Below, piece by piece: positions 1-7,726 of a stretch of 64,000 nt of DNA. The notes under the pieces were generated by a model that made no database searches, was not told where the DNA came from, and saw only the letters and a list, made by a program, of their open reading frames with translations. Each line of letters starts with the position of its first letter. The stretch's first letter is position 1. The position numbers and the translations under genes were made by a program. The stretch lies in NCBI RefSeq assembly GCF_001421415.1, contig NZ_LMKH01000012.1, positions 124,001 to 188,000 on the forward strand, in the 5' to 3' direction. This DNA comes from Sphingomonas sp. Leaf208 (GTDB lineage Bacteria; Pseudomonadota; Alphaproteobacteria; Sphingomonadales; Sphingomonadaceae).

Positions 1-2250
1 GTCATCCTCGTCGTCATCGTCATGTTCGTGTTCCTGCAAAGCTGGCGCGCGACACTGATCCCGACGATCGCGGTGCCGGTCGTGCTGCTCGGCACGTTCG
101 GCGTGTTCTATCTCGCCGGCTTCTCGATCAACACGTTGACGCTGTTCGGGCTCGTGCTCGCGATCGGCCTGCTGGTCGACGACGCGATCGTCGTGGTCGA
201 AAACGTCGAGCGCCTGATGGAGGAAAATCCCGAGATGACGCCTCGGGAGGCGACGATCGAGTCGATGAACGAGATCACCGTCGCGCTGGTCGCGATCGCG
301 CTGGTGCTGTCGGCGGTGTTCCTGCCAATGGCGTTCTTCGGCGGCTCGACCGGCGTGATCTACCGCCAGTTCTCGCTGACGATGGTGTCGGCGATGGTCC
401 TGTCGGTGCTCGTCGCGCTGATCCTCTCGCCCGCCCTCACCGCGACGCTGCTCAAGCAGAAGCAGAAGGACGCCGACGGCAATCACGAGAAAAGCTGGGG
501 CGAACGCAAATTCCCGAAGGTCGCGCATGTCTTCACGCGCGCCGGCGACAAGTTCAACAGCGGGTTCGAGAAGGGCACGCAGAAATATACCGGTGCCGTC
601 CAGTCGGTGATCGACCGCAAATGGCTGTTCCTGCTGATCTACGCGGTGATCGTCGCGGTGCTGGCCGTTCTGTTCCTGCGGCTGCCGACAGGCTTCCTGC
701 CGACCGAGGACCAGGGCTCGGGCATCGTCCAGTTCCAGCTTCCCGCCGGCGCCACGCAAGGCCGCACCTTCGCGCTGCAGAAGCAGATCGAGCAATATTA
801 CTACACCAACGAGAAGGCCAACGTCCGCACGATGTTCACCGTCAGCGGCGGCGGCGGTGGCGGCGCGAGCGGCCAGAACACGGGCCAGGGCTTCATCGCG
901 TTCGCACCGTGGGATGACCGCAAGGGCAAGGAAAACACTGCCGAAGCGATCACCGGTCGCGCGTCGAAGGCGTTCGCCGGCTTCCGTGACGCGCAGGTCT
1001 ATTCGCTGGTGCCACCGGCCGTCCGCGGTCTCGGCTCGTCGAACGGCTTTACGATGGAGTTGCAGAACGCCGGCGGGCTGAGCCAGGTCGAGTTCAACGC
1101 GGCGCGCGACAAGCTGCTCGCGCTCGCCCGCGCCGACTCGTCACTGACCGCGATCCGCCTGACCGAACTGCCCGACGTCGCCACGTTGCGCGTCGATGCG
1201 GACCAGCAGAAGCTGTCCACGCTCGGCCTCACCCAGGCGAACGTCAACTCGACGCTATCGACCGCCTGGGGTGGCCAGTACGTCAACGACTTCATCGACC
1301 GTGGCCGTGTGAAGCGTGTCTATGTCCAGGGCGACGCACAGTTCCGTGCGCAGCCGTCAGACCTGAGCCAGTGGTTCGTGCGCGGTTCGAACGGCCAGAT
1401 GGCGCCGTTCTCGTCGTTCGCGAAGACCAGCTGGGGCCAGGCACCGACGACGCTGTCACGGTTCAACGGCATTGCTTCGTACGAAATTCAGGGCTCGGGC
1501 GCGCCAGGCGTTAGCTCGGGCGATGCGATGAACCGGATCGCCGAGCTTGCTGGGCAGATCCCCGGCACGTCGGTCGCATGGTCCGGCCTGTCGTATCAGG
1601 AACGCCTGTCCTCGGGTCAGGCACCGATCCTCTACGGGCTGTCGCTGCTGGTCGTGTTCCTGTGCCTCGCCGCGCTGTACGAGAGCTGGTCGATCCCGAT
1701 CGCCGTGCTGCTGGTGATCCCGCTCGGCCTCGTCGGAGCGATCCTCGCCGTGACGCTGCGTGGGCTGATCAACGACGTCTATCTCCAGATCGGCCTGCTG
1801 ACGACGATGGGTCTGGCCGCGAAGAACGCGATCCTGATGATCGAGTTCGCCGAGCAGGAGGAGAAGAAGGGCAAGCGCGTCATCGAGGCGGCGCTGTCCG
1901 CGGCGAAGATCCGATTGCGCCCGATCCTGATGACCTCGTTCGCGTTCATCCTCGGCGTGTTGCCGCTGGCGCTGTCGACCGGTGCGGGCGCGAACAGCCG
2001 TATCGCGATCGGGACCGCAGTGGTCGGCGGCATGCTGACCGCGACGATCCTCGCGATCTTCTACATCCCGCTGTTCTTCGTCCTCGTCCGCCGCGGCGCG
2101 CGTGACGGCATCGCCAAGCTGCGTGGCAAGCCGACCGGCTTCCAAGGCCATGACGGCCACGGCCCTGACGGCCATGGATCCGATGGCGATCACAACGAAC
2201 CGCTCGGACCACCCGAACCACAGGGCCCTCACCGGCCGGAGCCCGCATGA
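1..2250 (+). CDS. RND multidrug efflux pump, inner-membrane permease (5' end missing)
   Basis: This is the C-terminal 749 residues of an AcrB/MexB-type (HAE1) proton-driven drug exporter of the inner membrane. The frame is open from base 1, so the gene starts before the window; by comparison with AcrB roughly 345 residues are missing. The paired aspartates of transmembrane helix 4 that relay protons are present (GLLVDDAIVVVENV, D60-D61 here, equivalent to D407-D408 of AcrB). The funnel/docking domain (GLTQANVNSTLSTAWGG) and the second set of membrane helices follow. The last 40 residues form an unusual Gly/His/Asp-rich cytoplasmic tail (GHDGHGPDGHG) ending in Pro-rich sequence. The next gene overlaps it by ATGA, so pump and outer-membrane channel are co-translated. 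Substrate range cannot be read from the sequence. Confidence 0.95.
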   Translation, partial: VILVVIVMFVFLQSWRATLIPTIAVPVVLLGTFGVFYLAGFSINTLTLFGLVLAIGLLVDDAIVVVENVERLMEENPEMTPREATIESMNEITVALVAIALVLSAVFLPMAFFGGSTGVIYRQFSLTMVSAMVLSVLVALILSPALTATLLKQKQKDADGNHEKSWGERKFPKVAHVFTRAGDKFNSGFEKGTQKYTGAVQSVIDRKWLFLLIYAVIVAVLAVLFLRLPTGFLPTEDQGSGIVQFQLPAGATQGRTFALQKQIEQYYYTNEKANVRTMFTVSGGGGGGASGQNTGQGFIAFAPWDDRKGKENTAEAITGRASKAFAGFRDAQVYSLVPPAVRGLGSSNGFTMELQNAGGLSQVEFNAARDKLLALARADSSLTAIRLTELPDVATLRVDADQQKLSTLGLTQANVNSTLSTAWGGQYVNDFIDRGRVKRVYVQGDAQFRAQPSDLSQWFVRGSNGQMAPFSSFAKTSWGQAPTTLSRFNGIASYEIQGSGAPGVSSGDAMNRIAELAGQIPGTSVAWSGLSYQERLSSGQAPILYGLSLLVVFLCLAALYESWSIPIAVLLVIPLGLVGAILAVTLRGLINDVYLQIGLLTTMGLAAKNAILMIEFAEQEEKKGKRVIEAALSAAKIRLRPILMTSFAFILGVLPLALSTGAGANSRIAIGTAVVGGMLTATILAIFYIPLFFVLVRRGARDGIAKLRGKPTGFQGHDGHGPDGHGSDGDHNEPLGPPEPQGPHRPEPA

Positions 2251-3869
2251 TGCGCTCGCTAGTCCTGATCCTCGCCGCTTCGACCGCACTCGCCGGCTGC
2301 TCGCTAGCGCCGAAATACGCGCGCACCGAGCTCCCCGTCCCGCCCTCGCTCCCGGTCGGCGACGCGTACCTCCGCCAGTCCGAGGCGGCGCTTCCCGCGA
2401 TCACCTACCGCGACGTCTTCAAGGACCCGCGGCTCCAGCAGATCATCGTTCAGGCGCTCGCCAACAACCGCGATCTCCGCGTCGCCGCCGCCAACATCGC
2501 GTCGACCCGCGCGCAATACCGCATCCAGCGCGCCGACCTTTTACCGCAGGTCGATGCCAGCGGCCGCTACAGTTATTCGGGCGGCGGCAGGGGTACCCGC
2601 AACACCGTTACGAGCGGAACGGGCGGCAATACCGGGACTGGGACGGGCACCGGCAATACTGGAACCGGGACTGGAACTGGAACTGGAACTGGAACTGGAA
2701 CTGGAACCGGCACAGGTACGGGCGGCGTCGGTACGGGCGGCACGGGCACCGGCTCGGTGGTCAGTTCTTCCAGCTCGAACAGCGCCTTCTCGGTCGACCT
2801 CGGCACCACTGCGTTCGAGCTCGACCTGTTCGGCCGCATCCGTTCGCTCACCAGCGCCGCGCTCGATCGCTATTTCGCGACCGAAGCCGCCGCGCGCGCC
2901 ACCCGCCTGACACTCGTCGGCGACATCGCCGATGCGTGGCTCACCTACGCGTCGGACCAGAGCCTGCTCAAGATCGCGCAGGACACGGTGACGAGTTCGC
3001 AGCGCAGCGTCACGCTGACCAATGCGCGGCTGCGCGGCGGCGTCGCCCCGCGGACCGATCTCCGTCAGGCGCAGCAGATCCTGTTCACCGCGCAGTCCGA
3101 CCTCGCACAGCAACGCACCGCGCTCGCGCAGGACGTCAACGCGCTGCAACTGCTCGTCGGCGCACCGGTCGATGCCAGCCTGTTGCCCGCCTCGATCGAA
3201 CAGGCGCTGCCGACCATCGCCACGCTGCCCGCAGGGCTCGACAGCAGCATCCTCCTGCGCCGCCCCGACGTCGTCGAGTCCGAATACCAGCTCCGCGCCA
3301 CCAATGCCGAGATCGGCGCAGCCCGCGCGGAACTGTTCCCGAAGATCTCGCTGACCGGCATCCTCGGGTTCGCCAGCACGTCGCTGACCTCGCTGTTCAG
3401 CGGCGGCGCGTTCAACTATTCGGTCGCACCCTCGGTCAGCTACCCGATCTTCCGCGCGGGGGCCGGGATCGCCGGCGTCGCCTATTCGAAGGCGCAACGC
3501 GACGCCGCGCTCGCGACCTACGAAAAGACGATCCAGACTGCGTTCCAGGAAACCGCCGACGCGCTCGCACGCCAAGGCACGATCGCGGACCAGCTGAAGG
3601 CGAACCAGAACTTCTCCGAAGCGGCCCTCGATACATACCGCCTGTCCGACGCGCGCTATCGCGGCGGGATCGACACGTTCCTGAACTCGCTCGACGCGCA
3701 ACGTTCGCTCTACACCGCGCAACGCAACCTCGTCGCGACGCAACTCGTCGGCGCGAGCAACCGCGTGACGCTGTACCGGGTGCTGGGCGGCGATTCGACG
3801 CTCGAAGCCACCGCCGGCGGACCGCAACCGGTGACCATGAGCGGCGCACCGCGGCCGGAAACGGACTGA
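2247..3869 (+). CDS. Outer-membrane efflux lipoprotein, NodT/OprM family
   Basis: This is the TolC-like outer-membrane exit duct for the RND pump encoded just upstream; the start codon overlaps the pump stop. The signal peptide ends in a lipobox (LAGC, Cys18), so the mature protein should be lipid-anchored. Two outer-membrane-efflux repeats are recognisable, with the typical SILLRRPDVVESEYQLRA segment and LFPKISLTG in the middle and the second repeat to the end. An uncommon low-complexity insert of alternating Gly and Thr occupies about residues 112-170 and is followed by a serine run. It is encoded partly by a perfect tandem hexamer. It lies early in the first repeat, where the family normally has a short loop. 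At 540 residues the protein is longer than the usual 460-490, and the insert explains the excess. Confidence 0.93.
   Translation: MMRSLVLILAASTALAGCSLAPKYARTELPVPPSLPVGDAYLRQSEAALPAITYRDVFKDPRLQQIIVQALANNRDLRVAAANIASTRAQYRIQRADLLPQVDASGRYSYSGGGRGTRNTVTSGTGGNTGTGTGTGNTGTGTGTGTGTGTGTGTGTGTGGVGTGGTGTGSVVSSSSSNSAFSVDLGTTAFELDLFGRIRSLTSAALDRYFATEAAARATRLTLVGDIADAWLTYASDQSLLKIAQDTVTSSQRSVTLTNARLRGGVAPRTDLRQAQQILFTAQSDLAQQRTALAQDVNALQLLVGAPVDASLLPASIEQALPTIATLPAGLDSSILLRRPDVVESEYQLRATNAEIGAARAELFPKISLTGILGFASTSLTSLFSGGAFNYSVAPSVSYPIFRAGAGIAGVAYSKAQRDAALATYEKTIQTAFQETADALARQGTIADQLKANQNFSEAALDTYRLSDARYRGGIDTFLNSLDAQRSLYTAQRNLVATQLVGASNRVTLYRVLGGDSTLEATAGGPQPVTMSGAPRPETD
2670..2705 (+). repeat. Tandem hexamer ACTGGA x6 inside the efflux lipoprotein gene
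   Basis: Six perfect consecutive ACTGGA units are flanked by degenerate copies on both sides (about 2640-2750). Each unit encodes Thr-Gly, so gain or loss of units keeps the reading frame. It is a candidate slippage site that would change linker length without inactivating the protein. Confidence 0.9.
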
Positions 3870-4002
3870 AACGTCGGAGGGAACGGAAGAGCCAGACGCA
3901 ACTCCGTTCCCTCCGCCGCTATAACGCACTGAGCGGACGAAGTTTTTTTCGCGTCCCGCCAATCTTACCGTATCAGCAAGATATTCCAGTCAGAACGGTT
4001 GG

Positions 4003-6657
4003 ATGTACGCCCCCCTCCCCGTCGCGGATCGCCGCGCGCGCGATCGATCGCCAGCCCCCGCCGTGTTCGGGCTTGGCGAGGATGCGCGCGAACAGGTTGC
4101 CGAACTCCTCGATCGCAAGCTCGCGCAGGTCGCGGAAACCTGGCCGATCGCGATCGCCACGCAGATGGTCGGCTGTGCCCTCCTCGTCGCGCTTGCGCTG
4201 ATCGCACCGCCTGCCGCCGGTCTTGGCACCATCGTCCCGTCGATCGGCATCCATGCCGCGATCCTGGCGGCGCTGTCCGCAGGCGTGTTCGGCGTGCTGC
4301 GCCTGCCGGGATTGTGCGAATGGCCTGCCTATAAGCGCAACCGCGCGCTTACCGTCGGCGTCGCGGGAGTCGCCGCGCTGTCGCTGTCACTATTGTGGGC
4401 CGTTGCGCGCGCGCCGTCGGGGTCGCCGCAACTCGCCTGCTGCGTCGCGGTGCTGGGGATGATCGCGGTCACCGCGGTCAGCGTCCATGCGGTCCGCGCG
4501 GCGACGCTCGGGCTCGGCGTCGGGATCGTCGTGATGCTCGCGATATGCGCGGGGATCGGTATGCCGCTGGTGGTCGCGATCGTCTTCCTCGGCTGTCTGG
4601 GGATCGTCGCGCACCGCCTCGCGCGGATCGACGTCGCGCAGGAACTGAACCGTGCAGAGAACGCGAACGAAGGCCGGCTCGCGATCCGGATGGTCGCCGA
4701 ATTCGAGGACCAGGGTACCGGCTGGTTCTGGGAAGCCGACCGCCAGGGCCGCCTGACCTACCTATCCGCCAAGGTCACCGACGAACTCGGCCTCGCCGAC
4801 GACGCGGTCGGGCAACCGCTCACCGACCTGTTCCGCATGGACAACGACGCGCCCGGCACCGAACGGACGCTCGCCTTCCACATCGCCTCGCGCACGTCGT
4901 TCTCGGACTATTCGGTGTGCGCCGCGACCTCGCCCGATTGCGAACGCTGGTGGTCGATCTCGGGCCGGCCGGTGGTCGACGACCTCGGGCGCTTCCAGGG
5001 CTTCATCGGCTCGGGCCGTGATCTGACCGAACAACGCAAGTCGGAAGCCGAGATCACGCGGCTGGCGCTGTTCGACGGGCTCACCGGGCTCGCGAACCGC
5101 CAGCGGATGCGCTCGTCGCTCGACAAGACGCTGGCGCAGAAGACCGGTCCGTACCGCGCGACGTCGCTGTTCCTGATGGATCTCGATCGGTTCAAGGCGG
5201 TCAACGACACGCTGGGCCACCAGGCGGGCGACACGCTGTTGAAACAAGTCGCGCAACGGCTCCAGCGCGGCATCGCAGATGCGGGGCTGGTCGGGCGGCT
5301 GGGCGGCGACGAGTTCCAGGTCGTGCTGCCCGGCATCGCCGACCGCGATACGCTCGCCGCGCTGTCGCGCGAAGTGATCGCCTCACTGTCGGAGCCGTAT
5401 TTCATCAGCGGGACGTCGGTCACGATCGGCTGCTCGATCGGCATCGCTATCGCTCCGGACGATGGCGACGACGCCGAGACGCTGGTCCGTAACGCCGATC
5501 TCGCCTTGTACGCCGCCAAGGCCGATGGCCGCGGCGTCCATCGCTTCTATTCGGACGACATGCTGACCGGCGCGCGCACGCGAAAACTGCTCGAGGACGA
5601 TCTGCGCGCGGCGATCTCCGACGGCGCGTTCCACCTCTGCTACCAGCCGATCGTCAGCACGAAATCGGCGCAGATCGTCGGCTACGAAGCGCTGATCCGC
5701 TGGGATCATCCGACGCGCGGACTCGTCTCGCCCGCCGACTTCATTCCGGTCGCGGAGGAATGCGGGCTGATCGAGGCGATCGGCGAATGGGTGCTGCGGA
5801 CCGCGTGCCTGGAGGCGGCGCGCTGGCCCGGCTCGGTGCGCGTCGCGGTCAACGTCTCGCCGATCCAGTTCGCCAACCCCGCTTTGCCCGCGCTCGTCAC
5901 CAGCGCGCTCGCGCAGTCGGGAATTGCTGCGGGACGCCTCGAACTGGAGATCACCGAAGGCGTGTTCCTCGACGAGACGCGCTCGTCGGAACAGATGTTC
6001 AAGGCGCTGAAGGGGATCGGCGTGCGGCTTGCGTTGGACGATTTCGGCACCGGTTATTCGTCGCTCGGCTATCTGCGCAACGCCCCGTTCGACAAGATCA
6101 AGATCGACCAGTCGTTCGTGCGTGGCGCCGCCGAGCCCGGCAACCGCAATGCCGCGATCATCAAGGCGATCGTCACGCTCGCCGACACGCTCGGCATGGA
6201 GACGACCGCCGAGGGGGTCGAGGTGCAGGACGAGATCAACCTGATCCGCGACCTCGGGTGCAGCCATATCCAAGGCTATGTCTATGGCCGCCCGGTCCGC
6301 GCGGACGAGGCTTTGCGGCAATTGGGGGTCGAAAACGGCACCGCCGCCGCAAGCGGCTTCAAAGTCAGCCGCGCGCCGCGCACCAAGATGCTGCGCTCCG
6401 CCCGGATCGCGATCGACGGGGTCCGCGGCGACGTCCGCATCCGCGACATCTCGACCTCGGGCGCGATGCTCGACGGGCTGCGGATCGCCGGCAATCCCGA
6501 CGGCGTCGAGATGCAGATCGAACTGGTCGAGGACCAGATGTTCGGCGCCCGCATCCGCTGGGCGCGCGCCGGCAAGGCGGGCATCGAGTTCCACGAGGCG
6601 TTCAACCTGGAACGGCTGAACCAGGGCCACTCCGCGCGTCTTCGCCGGACTGGGTGA
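4003..6657 (+). CDS. Membrane-anchored cyclic-di-GMP protein: PAS-GGDEF-EAL-PilZ
   Basis: This 884-residue signalling protein should make and/or break cyclic-di-GMP at the inner membrane. Residues about 45-205 hold five or six hydrophobic segments. A PAS-like sensor follows (about 225-345), then a GGDEF domain with an intact GGDEF motif (434-438) and an EAL domain with EAL at 562-564. The EAL domain also has EITEG, LDDFGTGYSSLGYL and TTAEGVE, so both catalytic halves look competent. I do not see a clean RxxD inhibitory site before GGDEF. The last 95 residues resemble a PilZ c-di-GMP-binding domain (LRSARIAI then RDISTSGAML). The ATG start has only a weak ribosome-binding site; a GTG about 20 codons later is possible. 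It appears to be transcribed alone and ends just before an inverted repeat. Confidence 0.92.
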   Translation: MYAPLPVADRRARDRSPAPAVFGLGEDAREQVAELLDRKLAQVAETWPIAIATQMVGCALLVALALIAPPAAGLGTIVPSIGIHAAILAALSAGVFGVLRLPGLCEWPAYKRNRALTVGVAGVAALSLSLLWAVARAPSGSPQLACCVAVLGMIAVTAVSVHAVRAATLGLGVGIVVMLAICAGIGMPLVVAIVFLGCLGIVAHRLARIDVAQELNRAENANEGRLAIRMVAEFEDQGTGWFWEADRQGRLTYLSAKVTDELGLADDAVGQPLTDLFRMDNDAPGTERTLAFHIASRTSFSDYSVCAATSPDCERWWSISGRPVVDDLGRFQGFIGSGRDLTEQRKSEAEITRLALFDGLTGLANRQRMRSSLDKTLAQKTGPYRATSLFLMDLDRFKAVNDTLGHQAGDTLLKQVAQRLQRGIADAGLVGRLGGDEFQVVLPGIADRDTLAALSREVIASLSEPYFISGTSVTIGCSIGIAIAPDDGDDAETLVRNADLALYAAKADGRGVHRFYSDDMLTGARTRKLLEDDLRAAISDGAFHLCYQPIVSTKSAQIVGYEALIRWDHPTRGLVSPADFIPVAEECGLIEAIGEWVLRTACLEAARWPGSVRVAVNVSPIQFANPALPALVTSALAQSGIAAGRLELEITEGVFLDETRSSEQMFKALKGIGVRLALDDFGTGYSSLGYLRNAPFDKIKIDQSFVRGAAEPGNRNAAIIKAIVTLADTLGMETTAEGVEVQDEINLIRDLGCSHIQGYVYGRPVRADEALRQLGVENGTAAASGFKVSRAPRTKMLRSARIAIDGVRGDVRIRDISTSGAMLDGLRIAGNPDGVEMQIELVEDQMFGARIRWARAGKAGIEFHEAFNLERLNQGHSARLRRTG

Positions 6658-6681
6658 GTTGGACGAACAATAAACGTCCAC

Positions 6682-6783
6682 CACCCCGGCGGAGGCCGGG
6701 GCCCAGTTGGGAAACGTGGATTGGCGAACGCCGTCCTTCGTTATTACGACCTTTCCAACTGGGCCCCGGCCTCCGCCGGGGTG
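6682..6783. repeat. Dispersed inverted repeat, family A, copy 1
   Basis: A perfect 29-bp inverted repeat (6682-6710 and 6755-6783, arm core CACCCCGGCGGAGGCCGGGG) encloses a 44-bp spacer. It lies directly after the GGDEF-EAL gene and could fold into a long hairpin in RNA. A second copy in the opposite orientation lies at 9862-9961, which marks a dispersed element rather than a simple terminator. Confidence 0.9.
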
Positions 6784-6895
6784 GGTGACATTGAGGCGCA
6801 AGTTACCGAGTTCCCCGCTCAACGACGGCGTGCGCAAAGCCCTCGAAGTCCCCCATTCCTGGGAACCAACCGCCGCCTCCCACCGTCTCACCCTC

Positions 6896-7621
6896 ATGGT
6901 ACATCGCGCCCCGATCAAAGCCCTCGCGTTCGACGTGTTCGGGACCGTGGTCGACTGGCGCTCGGGCATCGCGCGCGACGCCGCGCCCGTGCTCGCGCGC
7001 CTCGGCCGCACCGATATCGATCCGCACCGCTTCGCCGACGGCTGGCGCAAACGCTATCAGCCGGCGCTCGAGGAGGTCCGCAGCGGACGGCGACCGTTCG
7101 TCATTCTCGACACGCTCCACCGCGAGGCACTCGAAGACCTTCTCCGTCACCACGGCATCGACCCCGCTGCGGTGGACGAAGATACGCTCACCGACCTGAC
7201 TCACGCCTGGCACCGGCTCGATCCCTGGCCCGATTCGGTCGAGGGCCTCACCCGCCTCAAGACCCGCTACCCGGTCGTCACGCTCAGCAACGGCAACATC
7301 GCACTGATGCTGGAGATGGCGCGCCGCGGTGGCCTGCCTTGGGACGCGATCCTCGGGGCGGAAGTCAGCAGAGTCTACAAGCCGCTTCCAGAATCCTACC
7401 TCGCCACCGCGCGGTTTCTCGGCATTGCCCCGGGCGAACTCTGCCTCGTCGCCGCGCACCACAGCGACCTCGCCGCGGCACGCGCCGCTGGCCTGCAAAC
7501 CGCCTATGTCGACCGCCCGCACGAATATGGCGGCCGCCCCGCGCCCGATGCGGATGCCGTCCAGGACTGGGACCATAGCGTCGACGTCCTGACGCGCCTG
7601 GCCGACGAACTGTGCCGATGA
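6896..7621 (+). CDS. HAD-superfamily hydrolase, haloacid dehalogenase type II family
   Basis: This 241-residue cytosolic hydrolase has the motifs of L-2-haloacid dehalogenase-like enzymes. Motif I is AFDVFGTVVDW with the nucleophile Asp13. Motif II is VTLSNGN, motif III contains the lysine in SRVYKPLPESY, and the closing motif is AAHHSDLAAARAAG. I chose the ATG at 6896 because homology begins there. The open frame extends upstream to 6707, but that part is translated inverted repeat and looks non-coding. The family includes true 2-haloacid dehalogenases and phosphatases; the substrate here is unknown. It sits between two signalling genes without obvious functional linkage. Confidence 0.85.
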   Translation: MVHRAPIKALAFDVFGTVVDWRSGIARDAAPVLARLGRTDIDPHRFADGWRKRYQPALEEVRSGRRPFVILDTLHREALEDLLRHHGIDPAAVDEDTLTDLTHAWHRLDPWPDSVEGLTRLKTRYPVVTLSNGNIALMLEMARRGGLPWDAILGAEVSRVYKPLPESYLATARFLGIAPGELCLVAAHHSDLAAARAAGLQTAYVDRPHEYGGRPAPDADAVQDWDHSVDVLTRLADELCR

Positions 7622-7726
7622 CCCGCCGACCTGCCCGCGAACCGGTAGAAACGCGCGACGCGGCCCCTTATCGAACGCGCACCGGAGTAAAATTCGGCCC
7701 GGCGTGCGACCCGGCAGGAATTTGAG

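Noticed and set aside
2640-2750. CRISPR-like array in the efflux lipoprotein gene
   Set aside because: The units are 6 bp, tandem and coding, with no spacers.
2541-3962. Long antisense frame over the efflux lipoprotein gene
   Set aside because: It lies opposite a clear TolC-family gene; the serine run in it is just the complement of the Gly-Thr repeat.
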